The notes under the pieces: model-generated
Told to the model about the DNA's origin: nothing
Database searches by the model: none
What the model saw: the letters and a program-made list of their open reading frames with translations, nothing else
Program-made: the position numbers and the translations under genes
In this document: piece after piece, positions 36,058 through 48,000 of the stretch
How the letters are laid out: the number at the start of each line of letters is the position of its first letter
Position numbering within the stretch: the first letter of the stretch is position 1
DNA from: Melampsora larici-populina 98AG31
Lineage: Eukaryota > Basidiomycota > Pucciniomycetes > Pucciniales > Melampsoraceae
Assembly: GCF_000204055.1 (NCBI RefSeq)
Contig: NW_006768826.1
Coordinates: forward strand, 63,626 to 127,625
Reading direction: 5' to 3'
DNA length: 64,000 nt

Positions 36058-38051
36058 TGTTGACCTTCGGAGTCCTAAACAAAATCAAATAGAAGCATGA
36101 ATTGTACATTAATGCGGGCCTTGTCTGAAAAGGAGGGATAATGCCAGATGTTCGAACACAGAATCTAATGATTGGGCGGCAAGGTTGATGTATGCATGTA
36201 GGATATCAATACCGGCGCCTTACGATTGAGGAACCGACAAACCGCTGGAATGTGGACTGGATGACAGATGCTTTGTCTTGGAATTCGACCTTGAACGGGT
36301 TACTATTTATATGGTGAGCCATGTTTCATTCGTTGGAGAGGCCTGACCCCAGTTAGGGCACCCATGTGGCGTTTGCATGTACGTGACGCTGTGACTCTAT
36401 GATGGGGTATTTCTTGCAGGTGAAAAAAATCAAGCGTCAGCTACGCGAAGTGTTCGCGGTTATTTAGGCAATCAGGGTATGTTCAGAGTCCAAGTCCAGG
36501 TAATTACACCGCATCGTTCAGTGGTCACCCATGTTGTCGGGTAGGTGTCGTTGCGCATAGGTTGGAGAGTCCCAGCCATGGGGTCGTTCGTTGTACATAG
36601 AGATCTAAGCAAAGTTTGAATTACAAATTCGCAAGCGAAGTTGTATTTTCTTTGATGTGATGCAAGGATGAGAAACAAAGACAAGACATATGTTGTTAGC
36701 GATTGGCATGTAGTGAACTTGCGGGAAATAAGAATGTGTTGAATTTTCAGCTTGACTATAGTTGGTTGAGTGCTAAATCAACTTGATAAGAAGGAAACTG
36801 AGGAAGCAGTCATTGAAAATAATATCCGGATTGATTGCCGATTCGATCGTATTGTGCGATACGTGGGTGTAGTGGCCGCCGTGTCCGTTTGTTTGCGGAT
36901 ATTCGACAGCGGCTTATTCCATTCGGAAAGCGAAGCGATGTAGGGAAGTGCTCGCATCGATTACAAGGGAGAGTAGTGATACGCGCAATGCCGGCAATTG
37001 AAGGTTGAAACTACACAAGAAGTCACAATCGATCCGGGAAAGCTCGAACTCGGGGATGCACGGTATCACTTTTGGTGCTATGTTGGGGGACCTCGGGATC
37101 CGGTACCAATTCGACAACTCTTCCTCTACACTTTGAAATTTAAGTGTGTTCTTGTGTGGCTCGGGGTCAAACTTTCCCTCAGTCAGTGTAGGTGAGCTTT
37201 GATGTGTGCCTGCCGGTGGCCATGGTTGGATCAATCGCTTGGGGACAAGAACTATGGAACAGCTTTCGCCCGAAGCGTTCTGGAAATGGGTTTAGCTAAA
37301 AATGTCATACAGTCTTTTGAATTGACTGGCAAACATGCTCTTCATGGTGTCTTCAAAAAATGCACACTGAGAGAGCTATTTTCATTGTCGAGGCGCCTCC
37401 CTTGACATCGGGTTGTGGGGTTTTGCGCTATAGCATGCCAACCGCACAGGCGTAGCAGTAATCAGCCTTGCCCCCGTTGCTCTGGTAAGTTGGGCTTACG
37501 GACAAAATTCAAGTTTCGGTTCAAATAATAACAATCTAACGATAATGTAGATGATGCAGGGCTTTGTGGATTGTAGGAGTGGGAAATAAAGTGTAGAACA
37601 CAACATGAAAAATAGAATTGAGAAACTTGATCACAGAGACCCATTTCACGTCAGCTTGGGATTGGTGTCGGGAACAACTCGGTATCTAGGGTGAAGTACT
37701 CGTATTTTGCATTGTGTAATAGCTGAGTGGACGCATACTAACGATGTCAATGTCCAATGGCATGGTTAGGTGAATTTACAAAGGTGGATTCATCGGGGTT
37801 GCACATGTTAACTTGTGGCTGGTCACGATACTCTAGTAAGCCAGGTCTCTTAGAAGTATGCGTTGAGCAATACCACCGTACAAAAAAGATTCACTCGGCC
37901 TGGACGGAGATATTAAGTTTGACTTTGATCAAGATCAGGATCGTTTGGTACAAGAGGGATGTCTCACCTTCAAAGTTCCATTTACAAACATCAACCTGTG
38001 GTGGTTTTTAATCTTGCAGTAAGCCTGCTAGATCCTGACATAGTGGTACTG
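36058..38051. other. No convincing gene
   Basis: About 2 kb with scattered short frames only. The 5' boundary of a possible non-autonomous Helitron carrying the 34813-36057 gene may be here but was not found. Confidence 0.4.
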
Positions 38052-39338
38052 TCAGACTTTGACCTCAAAATCTGTTTGAGACAAAAATTGACATACCTGT
38101 AAATCTGCCTCGGTTGGCTGAAATATAAAATGACATTCAACTTTGATTTTTTGGAAGGCTACCACTAAGTCAAGATCATTTACGGCCGTCCCTTCAAGTA
38201 TTGTAAAGACCATGTGCTTAAGTTTCTCAGGCCATTTATAAGTCAAAAGGGTGGCCGAGTATAGTGCGCTTCGCCAGTAAACACTGCCATTCCAATTACT
38301 CGTGACAAAGACTTCGATAGTACTTAATAGGGGCCATTCTAACCATGCAAGATTCCCATGAACCGGGTGACAATACTCACTGCGCAATATGCGGAGCTTG
38401 GGAAAAGTGACATTTTGGAGAGGCGCCGGAACTCGGTCAGGAATGGAGACTATGAAGAGAACTTCGAGGCATGCCGTGAGTTTTAAGGCAATGAGACTGG
38501 CAGGGTCGCATTCTTCATGGGTGAACAATTCCAAAAAAGTGATGGGCCTAACATTTGGACAGCAGATATCGATGCCAGCGTCGATGTTACTGGGGTCGCA
38601 CTCCAACCACAAATGTCGCAGATGCGGCAAAGAATCGGGCCGTAAGGTCATTGACGGTAATGGTGAAAGTTTGAGAGATAAGGACTTGAGTGAGGGCGTA
38701 GTCTCAAGCATCAGCTTGATAGATTGTAAATCGTGTATAGTGTCTGGGGAGCAAGAACCCTTGATGCTGAGAGCGTCAAGACCAGTTAGAAGTTCAAGAG
38801 CGTCTCTCAATACAGGGGCAAATCCAACGTGTCCTGTAAACCGTAATTTCAATCGGATCAAAGTTACGTGGCACAAGGATATGATAGAAGCGGCATTTTC
38901 TGGTGATATAGAGAACGGGTGTGGTGTAATCCCGAAGGTCATGGCCTCGTTGATAGAGGATCGTGAGGCAAGTTGTGAATGGTGAAGCCCATCCAGATAG
39001 AGGTATTGTAATCGAGGGAAGCCGGGAGTAATGTAAAAGTCGTTCCAAGTGCGTGTAAGACTTCGAGTCATTTCATTACGAGTCAAGCGAACTTGATTGA
39101 AAACGAAGGAAAGGATTGCACTATCCCATGATCTAGCGACCAAGCGCAACTGAAGTAATCGAGTGGTGCAAGAATGATGCAAAAATACTACATCGGCGCA
39201 ATTAGTGCGGTCAGGGCCTATGACAGGCGTACAGGATATGATTTCCCGGATGATATGTTCAACTACCTCAACTGGAATGTGTGGATTCGTGATGGCGTAG
39301 GAACCAGTGGAAGGCAAAGTCAACCAATTTGTTAGCAT
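38052..39338 (-). CDS. F-box-like protein, about 428 aa
   Basis: Starts MLTNWLTLPSTGSYAITNPH. The F-box-like region is HIPVEVVEHIIREII then LLQLRLVARSWDSA (about residues 21-80), followed by leucine-rich repeats (LIRLKLRFTGHVGF, LTGLDALSIKGS, LKSLSLKLSPLPSMTLRP, LPHLRHLWLEC). The C-terminal block KLKHMVFTILEG and VECHFIFQPTEADLQ matches the two paralogues in the window. A GTATGT donor directly after EADLQ (about 38095), at the same place as the donor in the 4121-6172 gene, suggests the true protein splices there to a further exon; the unspliced reading ends about 13 codons on. SCF adaptor role is inferred from family. Confidence 0.75.
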   Translation of the reverse strand: MLTNWLTLPSTGSYAITNPHIPVEVVEHIIREIISCTPVIGPDRTNCADVVFLHHSCTTRLLQLRLVARSWDSAILSFVFNQVRLTRNEMTRSLTRTWNDFYITPGFPRLQYLYLDGLHHSQLASRSSINEAMTFGITPHPFSISPENAASIISLCHVTLIRLKLRFTGHVGFAPVLRDALELLTGLDALSIKGSCSPDTIHDLQSIKLMLETTPSLKSLSLKLSPLPSMTLRPDSLPHLRHLWLECDPSNIDAGIDICCPNVRPITFLELFTHEECDPASLIALKLTACLEVLFIVSIPDRVPAPLQNVTFPKLRILRSEYCHPVHGNLAWLEWPLLSTIEVFVTSNWNGSVYWRSALYSATLLTYKWPEKLKHMVFTILEGTAVNDLDLVVAFQKIKVECHFIFQPTEADLQVCQFLSQTDFEVKV

Positions 39339-40294
39339 GATTCTATATGGGTATTAAAAAAACGAATGGTTAGCGGCAGCGGCGGATGGTTATATGCTTT
39401 GATGAAGTGATTCAGGCTGTGTAACCTCAATCGCCATGGTCCAATGCTTGATGATGAGAAGCGCGATGGACACTGCGAATAGATAACACAAGCGAGGTCC
39501 AGAGGTGTGAAAAAGAGACCTTGACGGGAATCCAGGATATTTGGGGGCGCTTGGCGTGAGGGACGGGAAGCATGGAGATGAGTATGCGGAAATAAGCGAA
39601 AAATTGAAATCCATCAGTCCGCGCGGTTCAGGGTGATTCATCTTGATAACCTGGGATCGGTGGGGATAGGATCGAGAGACCATCACCATGTTTGTAAGTC
39701 GTATGAGGTATGGCTTGGTTGTTGGTGAGAGGGGCTACAAGCTTGAGGTACAGGGTAAGTAAACGGTGTGGAAAGGGTGTCTCAGGTGAGACGGGTGAGA
39801 AGGTTGAGGGCAAACGAATCGCCAAGTGAAATCGAGACGAGGTGCCATGTCATGGCGGCGTGACACGAGACGATAACAGTAAGAGATCATCGATGGGGAT
39901 GAAAACGAAACGGCGGAGGAGGAAGCTGCGGGGCAAATGCTGTGTGGCTTGATAGTTTGAGTATTGGGCAAGCGGTGTTAGAGTTAAATCAAGAGATGAA
40001 ATCAGGGAGAAGGCTTGGGCAAGGGGCAGCTTAAGGGCTAAGGGGTTTAATCCAGTTTCGCCGAGAAACTGGGTTGTGCCTTTAGTGTTATGATGTTGTG
40101 TATCTAGGGTTAGGGTTTGGGCTGCGTACCCTAACCATGATATTGAGGTTTCCTGGTTCCAAAACAAATTGCAAGTTACAATCTTGGATAACTAACAAAA
40201 ACAAGGTATTTGGTAGGGTGTTAGCATTACAAACGTGTGCTACAAGAATTTGTCACGTTGACAAAATTTTTCACAAGGTACAATCAATATTTGA
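39339..40294. other. No convincing gene
   Basis: Upstream flank of the F-box-like gene and downstream flank of the next gene. Only short overlapping frames of low quality. Confidence 0.4.
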
Positions 40295-43200
40295 CTATTC
40301 AAGAACATCTTGAGAGGGCATTGTTTGATTAGCTGTTGTAACAGAATGGAATGGTAAGTCATAAGGGTTATCAGGGTAAGGACCACCTATCAATTCAGAC
40401 CTTATTTGACAAAAGGAGGCCAAGTCATTTTGAATTGCTTCAGCAAGCTGAATTTTGGAGCACTCCTTGGGATGCCATTCATCTTGACTAGTTGTGTCAT
40501 CTACGGAATCACTTGCTTGATCAAAACCTTGTGGTAAAAGAGCCTCACGAATTAGCCCAAGTAAAAAGCTCTGTGTGTGCTTCCAAAAGGGTTCAACAAT
40601 GGGACGTTCTTCTTGAAGCTTGCTGACAAGGACCAGGAAATGGGCTAGTTTGCAGACTCCAAAACGTTTGGGATCGCGGGGGAAAATCAAAAGGCCCTTG
40701 ACTCCGGAGGTGAGAAAGGCTACTAAAAGGCCAAATGAGACTGTCGGAATTTGACCTGCACCGACTGATTTCGTTAATTTTTCATACTCCTTGTCCAGTT
40801 CTTGGTGATGCTGTTCAGGAGTTTGGGATAGATTCTGTACATGCCAGAATCTAGCACAAACGCTAGCAATAGCCTTGAGCATTGCGTAGATTTTGCTGAC
40901 CAGTTCCCATATGGCAATAACAGATTCACACACAATTGCATTGCCCGTGCGACCTTGAAGCTTGTTATAATGATGCGCCGCAGTGAGGCCATTTAAAATC
41001 GAAACGTTGGCACACGTAGTTGGGGTGATTGCAGGTGAAGGTTAGACATCAACATTTTCCATACTGCAGAACGCCACAGCAGCTAGCACGTATCGGACAC
41101 CCTGATCGATCTTTTGGGTGGAGCTATGAGAGAATATTGCCAAGATCTCACGCACATACTGCGTACGTGCATCCTCGTTGGACGGACCCTTCTTCATCAG
41201 CTCAGCATTGTCAAGTTGGAAGATGTCCGGTTGGTGCCATGGAGCCTCTTCCTCGCTCTTAAATAGGCGGAGGTCTACGAAGGAGACATCTATAGTTAGT
41301 ATGGGGCACACCCAAATGCCATTCATGTGAAGACTCACTGGGTTGCTTATCAAGCCAAGTATGTACCCAAAGTTTACTTTTTGGTAGGATTTCGAAAGGT
41401 GGGGTGGGAGGAGCGTCTGCCGCAATTGCCGCGTGGTCGGTCCCTTGAGACCTCAACCGCAATACATTCAGCATTGCGCGATAGATGTCTGGGACATCTT
41501 CATTTACAATAACTTTCTTATCGACCGTCTTCTTCGTTACCTCGAAAATCGTGTTATCGCTGACTGCCCAAATGGTCGGATGGTGTACCACCGTGCGTAC
41601 GTCTGCACTGGCAGGAATAGGGATTCCACCGAGTGGAACCCCCTCTTTGGGATTGATGAGGACAGTCTGTGAGTCCGTGGAGGGGGGCTGGCGAGAGTCC
41701 TTGCTTGGCGAGGCTTGAGCAGGTTGAACGCTCAGTGGCAAAGGTGAAGTAGGATGTCTTGACTGGAACAGCGGGCCTGCAAGATCCTCGGGAGGTGGCG
41801 GCAAAGGCGGTTGCACTGATGCGGAGCCCAAAGCTGGCTCGGCAGGGAGAACTTCCTCACTGGCGTCTGCAACAGCGGGCAGTGACGCAGTGAGGGAAGG
41901 GATTTCCACGATGCGTTGCAAAAGTGCTTCGCCACGAGAGGGCTCGGAGGCTGAGACCGGATTGCTATCTGCCTCCTTGGCGGGTGATGGAGCAGGGGAC
42001 TTCCGTGGTGGGCTGGTCTTGCGAAGTATCAAGGGGACAGAGGGCTGACTGGGTAGAATGACTTGAGGAGGTGAAGGCGGGATTTGCTGTACTTGTTGGG
42101 ACTCAACATACTCCACGATGGAGTCAAACTTGGTTTGGAGTATAATGTCCGAGTTGGGGATATTCCAGAATTCCTTCTCTTGTGATGAGGCCACCCATTG
42201 GTGGAAGAGGCCTTCAAAGCCATGTGGACCGCGGAGAAAAGTTCGGGGAATAACATCCTTCCCGAGGTTTGCGTCCATGGCGTGGATGAAGTCCCGCCAA
42301 CTGCCTTCGTCCTCCTCAGGTGAGGGTAGCCACATTGGATGGTTGAAGTACATTGCAAACGCGTCAGTCGGTAGGCCAAGTGGAATGTTGGTTGGTGACT
42401 TCAGGAGGTGCTCTATCTTGTCGATTGAATCGATGATATGGCGTGGGAGCTTGTCAGGGGCTTCTTCAGGAGAAGGCGCCATGGGAGGCTGCGGCTGAAT
42501 TGTTGCTGGTTGGCTGGGAACCAAGGATGGGAGGGGATTGGAGGGTGACGGAGGTGGGCCGGTCAAAGGGAGGGCTCGCCTGCCCAATCTTCTTCTCCCC
42601 TTTCTTCAAGGCCGCAAGCAGGGGATTTAGGCGGTTGTATAGGTCAAGAGTATCTCCAGGATTCCATCCTGGCGTACTCCGGACCCCTCAAAGCCAGGAA
42701 AACATCAGCTGATAGGTGTCCACTCCCCGGCGCAAGTTTTGAAATAGCATCGATTGATGTAAATATTTATCCCACACAGCCTTGAAATGAGTGGATAGAG
42801 GGAGAAGCAGGTTGCGGTTGGGTCGAAGTTTGAAAGGAGTAGAAAACAAAACAAAAAATGGGTCCGTAGGGGTGCGGGACATAAGTGGGTACCAAGAGGC
42901 CCGCTGGGCGTAATCCAGGATCTCGTCGCTGATTTTGCGGAAACCAGCATTGGCACGGTGCAATTTGGGATTCTTTGGTGGAGGTGGAGGTGATGGCAGC
43001 CGCACAGGTGGTTCACGGGGTTGAGAAACCTTTGGTTTCTTTGGAGGACGGTCGTTCATCTTGGCCGCAGATGCATAGGTATCGGCGGTATGCTGGGCAA
43101 CTTTCAGCTTTGCATTTCTTGGGGGATTAGACCGTGGTTGAGATTGAGGTGCCTTCGGGGCCTTGTCACTGGAGGAGCGCCGTGGTTTGGGCGTGGTGGG

Positions 43201-44106
43201 GGCTGAGCGCTGGGGTGTGTTGGAGGAAGAGTGAGCAGGGAGCCTCACCGGCGTTGGATTTGAAACCTTCACTTTGGCGGTGATGTTCACCAAAGCGATG
43301 CGCTGAGACGCTCGTCGTTTTGGCTGGATCTTGTCGGTGTCTTGAGGGTCAGGTTTGCCAGGAATGAAATTGGCGTCATTGGCGGATGTAGCAGGCCTAA
43401 AAAGCGGCCTGGCGGGAGTCTCAACCGTGGGCTCATCCTCAAATGGGACTCCGTGGACAAGCACCAGTGAGCCCCGCTGGTTTTGGAAAGTGCCATTCTT
43501 GATACCTGTAAAAGAAAACCAACCGCAGGTGAGCAATTTGTGTAATATGCCCTTGAACCTGATGACTCACTTTCGATGGTTGCTTCAATTTGATACCCAG
43601 TGGCTCGGAGCAACTCAAAGATGTCGTTGGTCATCTGTTGTTTGGCCAATTGCAACGCTATCCAATCCCTTTGCTGGAGCAACGTGGATTGGAATGATGG
43701 TGCCATTGAGGAGTGAGGCCTGGGAGCTTGCGAGGATTGCTGATATAGAGCATCAGCCGTCTATTCAGCAGAACAAGTAGATGGAGAAAAGAAACTTACG
43801 TTTTTTGTCCCCCTTGTTGGTCTCTTGGCCCTCATCATCATCATCATCAGCGTCATTGTTGGTGCCTTCCTTGTCCTTGTCATCTTCGACTTCTTTGCCA
43901 ACCTCGTCAACCTCGTCAACCTTGCCTTTCCCATTCTCCTTGGTCTCTTCCTCATCGTCATCGTCGTTCTTGTCATCCTTGTCTTCTGAGGTGAGAGAGC
44001 TCGCGGGCGCGAGGTCTATTTTGGTGGAAGCACAGTAACTGACATGAGGTAGAGAGGTGATTCTCTTACCTCCATGTTGGGGGTGCCCACCGAGTATGCC
44101 CGCCAT
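40295..44106 (-). CDS. Large orphan multi-exon gene (Pro-rich, acidic), paralogue of 55380-59152
   Basis: Coding blocks on the minus strand: 44106-43800 (start MAGILGGHPQHGGKR, then a long Asp/Glu tract), about 43730-43571 (WIALQLAKQQMTNDIFELL), 43505-42690 (NGTFQNQRGSLVLVHG, then basic Pro-rich sequence), about 42590-41259 (Pro-rich; core WLPSPEEDEGSWRDFIHAMD, FHQWVASSQEKEFWNIPN), 41290-41050 and 40990-40295. The intron 43570-43506 is phase 1 (IEATIE|S), like the first intron of the 55-59 kb gene. The C-terminal block (LLVAFLTSGVKGLLIFPRDP) aligns with GSLAGFITSGVRGLMLASRD there. No known domain. Exon joins at about 42690-42590 and 41050-40990 are unresolved: the frames do not connect simply and a TAA stands at 41043-41045. 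It could be one gene with non-consensus introns or a decaying copy. Confidence 0.5.
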
Positions 44107-44149
44107 CTCTATGGTAAATCGTCATGAAACAGGAAGGTCGGTACATGTT

Positions 44150-44457
44150 TGACTGAAATTCTTTGAAGAGATACATCTCTGTACATACCGGAGGCCAAAA
44201 GAGCCTGATGAAACCGTGGGACGCCGGCCGATCTCAGCCGTAATGCCATAGGAGGGCTTTCAGAGGCGTGTGGGATACCACCAAGCGAGAGGTGGTATGG
44301 GAGGGTAGGGGAATTTGATCAGCAGGGAGGTGGTATGGGAAAAAAAGAGGAAAAAGATGTCAGTACGTCTTTTACTGAAATTCTGAGATGAAATTCATTT
44401 CTGTACATACCAGAGGCCAAAAGTGCCCGATGAAACCGTGGGAAGCCAGCGGATCTT
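44150..44457. repeat. Local tandem duplication (about 225-bp unit), second unit split by LTR element B
   Basis: Unit 1 (about 44155-44375) and unit 2 (about 44380-44457 plus 51465-51585) share ACTGAAATTCT, TCTGTACATACC.GAGGCC, GATGAAACCGTGGGA, then GACCGTAATG-like, CAGAGGCGTGTGGGATACC, and GGGAGGTGGTATGGGAAAA. Element B entered unit 2 at ATCTT. Confidence 0.8.
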
Positions 44458-44810
44458 TGTAAGGGATATGCACATAACATTAGGACATGGGATTAGGAGT
44501 ATGGGATTAGATAGACTGCACATATGTTTCTCCTCTCAACCCAGCTCCAAAGAATCTTCACTCTTCGAGAGCCATACTTGGGATTCTTTGGAGCTAGGTG
44601 AGCATCTCTCTCTCTTTGGTTGTTTTCTCTTGTTCTTATATCTGTTAGGAGGATCACTGACTCTTCGAGAGCCATACTTGGGATTCTTTGGAGCTAGCTC
44701 GTAATCAAAATATAACGAAGTTCTAAGTTTAAAATCCCGCTCTAGCGCTCTCCCTGAGTCATCCTCCGGAAAGATTCCGGATCTCTAGTGAAGGCTACCA
44801 GAGCCTTACA
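44458..44810 (+). repeat. 5' LTR of element B
   Basis: Starts TGTAAGGG, ends CTTACA. Holds two 37-bp direct repeats exactly 100 bp apart (44561-44597 and 44661-44697) ending GGAGCTAG; the first is followed by GTGAG. Confidence 0.97.
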
Positions 44811-45018
44811 CTTTTTTAAACTTATCACTTCAAATATATCAACAAAAATTTCTCGGATTCTCTTTTTAGTCATCATTTTTTTTCTCTTTTCGGTATTCTG
44901 TCATCTGTCATCTGCCATCTACTTCTCGATCTCGGATCGTGAACATCCTGCTACCTGTCAAACTCAGTTAATCTGCCACGGTATCGAACTCTGTGAATTT
45001 GGAACTCACTCTTATCGA

Positions 45019-48000
45019 ATGAGTGGGAATCTCTCTTTGAAGCCGGACAACTATCTCGACGACCCTGATTCCTTAATTAGAAAGGCTAGAAAAGAAAAAC
45101 AAAAAGAAACTCAGCGCTCAGAACCGGTAGACTCCCCACCGGCACCTCCACCGACGAAATTTTCTTGGCGTCCGGAAGCAACGGTATCGGGATCGCCGGC
45201 AGAGACAGATCGCATCCTCTACGCGTCAAGCTATCAGGGGAGCAGTAATACCCAACAAGGCGCTAGGGTTACATTCTCACCCCCAGAACTCTCACCATCA
45301 GCTTCTGAAGGAACTGTGGTAGATCGGCATTTTACAAAACTATTGAGTCGGATAGGTAATAACCCAATCAACCAGACCCCACATCCTCCTGGGCATTTCT
45401 TTATCGACACACCAGTAGGAAAGCTACCGGATACCACTTTCGCATCTACCACTCTCACCAATACGCCGACGAACACTATGTCGAACGAGACGGAAGTCAT
45501 CGATAACCTACGTCAGGAGGTGGAACGACTTCGGCTTCAAAACGAAGCTCTGAACCACACCAATCAGGAGGTGTTGGAGTTGAAGCAACTGGTCCAGAGC
45601 CTGCTAGCATCAAAATCGGCAGGGTCACCAACCGCCCAAGGTTCAACGAGGTTAATGAACCCAAACCTAGGTCAGGGAGAAAGTCCTCACCTTCTTGGAC
45701 GATACGCACCGATTTCGCCTCAGACTCCTACACCTCTGCCTCGGGATCAAGAGAACCCTTCGACGGAACGGCCTGGGATGGAGTCCACCCCAGCTGACGT
45801 TGTCACAGCTTCAGGGGGCACTCAGCATCAACCCGCACCAGCCTCACAAGGGCAGAGAGTCAGCTGGGCCAACAAATCTATGGGAGCTGCAGGCTTGCAA
45901 GTGCCGGCTGCTGCGGCAGAGGCGGCTGACTCACGACATCCTGCCCAATCTCCTATGCACTCTCCTCGGTATCAGGCGATGCCGACGTCCTCGCCGGTGA
46001 ATCCAAATACCGACTACAACAACCTGAACGACAGGTCTTTTCTCTCGTACCGACCTGTTTTACCGGACCTACCAGAAACTCCTGTGACGACTTCAACAAC
46101 GGCTGACAAGATCAAACTCAGTGACTTGCCGAAATTCAGCGGCAAGTTCGGTAAACCGGCGGATTTGTTTCATTGGCAATCAATGATTGAAGAAACTTTC
46201 GAAGTGAAGAATCTTACAGACGATCGTGAGAAGATGAAACTGCTAGGGTCACTGTTGAATGATGAGGAAATGTCGGGGTGGTATCAATCGAACAAAGATG
46301 AGCTACGACACAATTCTTGGGACGGAGCGATGAAATTAATGGCTATTGGAACCTTACCGCATGCGTGGTTGATGGACACCAGGAACGCACTACGTCGTCT
46401 AGAAATGAAGCCTTCCGAAACTCTGGACCAATACATCTCAAGAGCTCAAGCATTGCATCGACTGGTCAAGCGAATGGGCCACGAAACAGACCAAGACCTG
46501 GCACGTTACATTACCTGGGGGTGTCCACAGTTATTCCAGGATGTCATCGATCGGGAAAAACATCTCGTGGCAGAACCGTTTTCCTTTCCTGTATTCAAAG
46601 ACGCCGCCGCTGGTATATGGCGCTTCTTGTCGAACGCAAAACTCTTGCCGGAACCGTCATCAAGATCCAAAACGACTTCATCACTTGGAGCGAGCTATTC
46701 TTCGACTGCGACTCGCCCAACTGGACCTGCTAGACAACGAACCGATGAGGAGCGCGCGGATAACGCTTGGCGTTACCACGAATACCTTTGACGATCGGGC
46801 ATTTGTGCCATGTGCAAAGAAAAGTGCAACAATCCTACCTGTACCAAACGCAACAATCGTTTCTTATCGGTCCCTTCGACTTTCGACGCGGGACCGAGAC
46901 CTCTCAGAGCATCAGCTCGACCTAATCAACCAGTGGCTGGAGCAGCAACTCAGCGGCCTGCAGGAAGACCAGCCATCACAACGCAACCTACAAGAATCGC
47001 GGCAATCGAATCCATTCCTGATATGTTAACCGAAGACATAGCGGCGTATGAGGAAGCGGACCGGTTCAGAGAGAGTCAGATTCAAGAGATGCAAGGGGAG
47101 GAGGCGAGGTGCGCACCTTCTACCTCAGTATTGCCTATCATCTTGGAGCTAATGTGCAACGGAAAACTTATTCGTGCGCTCATTGATTCAGGAGCGGGAA
47201 CCAATCTTCTGTCCAATCAACTGGCATCTGAATTACGTGTACCACGAAGGCCTTTGGTTTCCCCAGTTGAGGTGCGCTTAGCCATACCAACAGAGGGCGA
47301 ACCTTTAGTTTTGAAAGAGTTCGCGTTGGCTAATTTGCAATCTGACTGCCCCAGCCTTTGTTTCGGTGCGGTGTTCTTCAAGTTAGCACCGCTGAGTCCA
47401 AATTACGATATCATTCTGGGATCACCATTTCTCTCTAAATTCAAATTGGATGTCTCCCTACATCGACGCTGTGTAATTCATACACCTACTGGAAAGATTT
47501 TGTATGAAATGAAAATGAAACATGAATTGAATCGAATACTCTGTGCAATTGATAATCTTCAGAAAGTAAATGAAATTCAAACCTTTATTGATAAGGAAGA
47601 GATGATGTTCAAAGAATTTGAGGACTTGTTCCCGCAAGAACTACCACCAGTTGAAGATGGTGATGAGGGGGCCGCGGAGATGGTTCCTGAAGGGATGCCG
47701 GACCCAGGTCGTCATACCAGACACAAGATAGTGTTGACTGATCCGAATGTGGTGATCAACGAAAAGCAGTATGCATATCCGCATAGATACTTACCCGCAT
47801 GGCGAAAGCTTCTTGACCAACACCTAAAAGCTGGAAGACTGCGACACTCTACCAGTCAGTATGGATCACCTTCGATGATTATCCCAAAGAAGGATCCATC
47901 GGAGCTTCCGCGTTGGGTGTGTGATTACCGCAAGCTGAACAAATACACGGTTAAAGACCGTGCGCCTCTGCCCAATGTTGATGAAGCTGTGCGGTTGGTA

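Noticed and set aside
38389..38985. 198-codon open frame on the plus strand
   Set aside because: Antisense shadow of the F-box-like gene at 38052-39338; the minus-strand protein has paralogues, this one does not.
39390..40167. Several overlapping minus-strand frames of 60-105 codons
   Set aside because: Low-complexity, Pro/Ser-rich, no splice structure or similarity; treated as noncoding.
44423..44704. Open frame in the LTR (also at 51122-51358)
   Set aside because: It is the LTR itself; its duplication simply reflects the two LTR copies.
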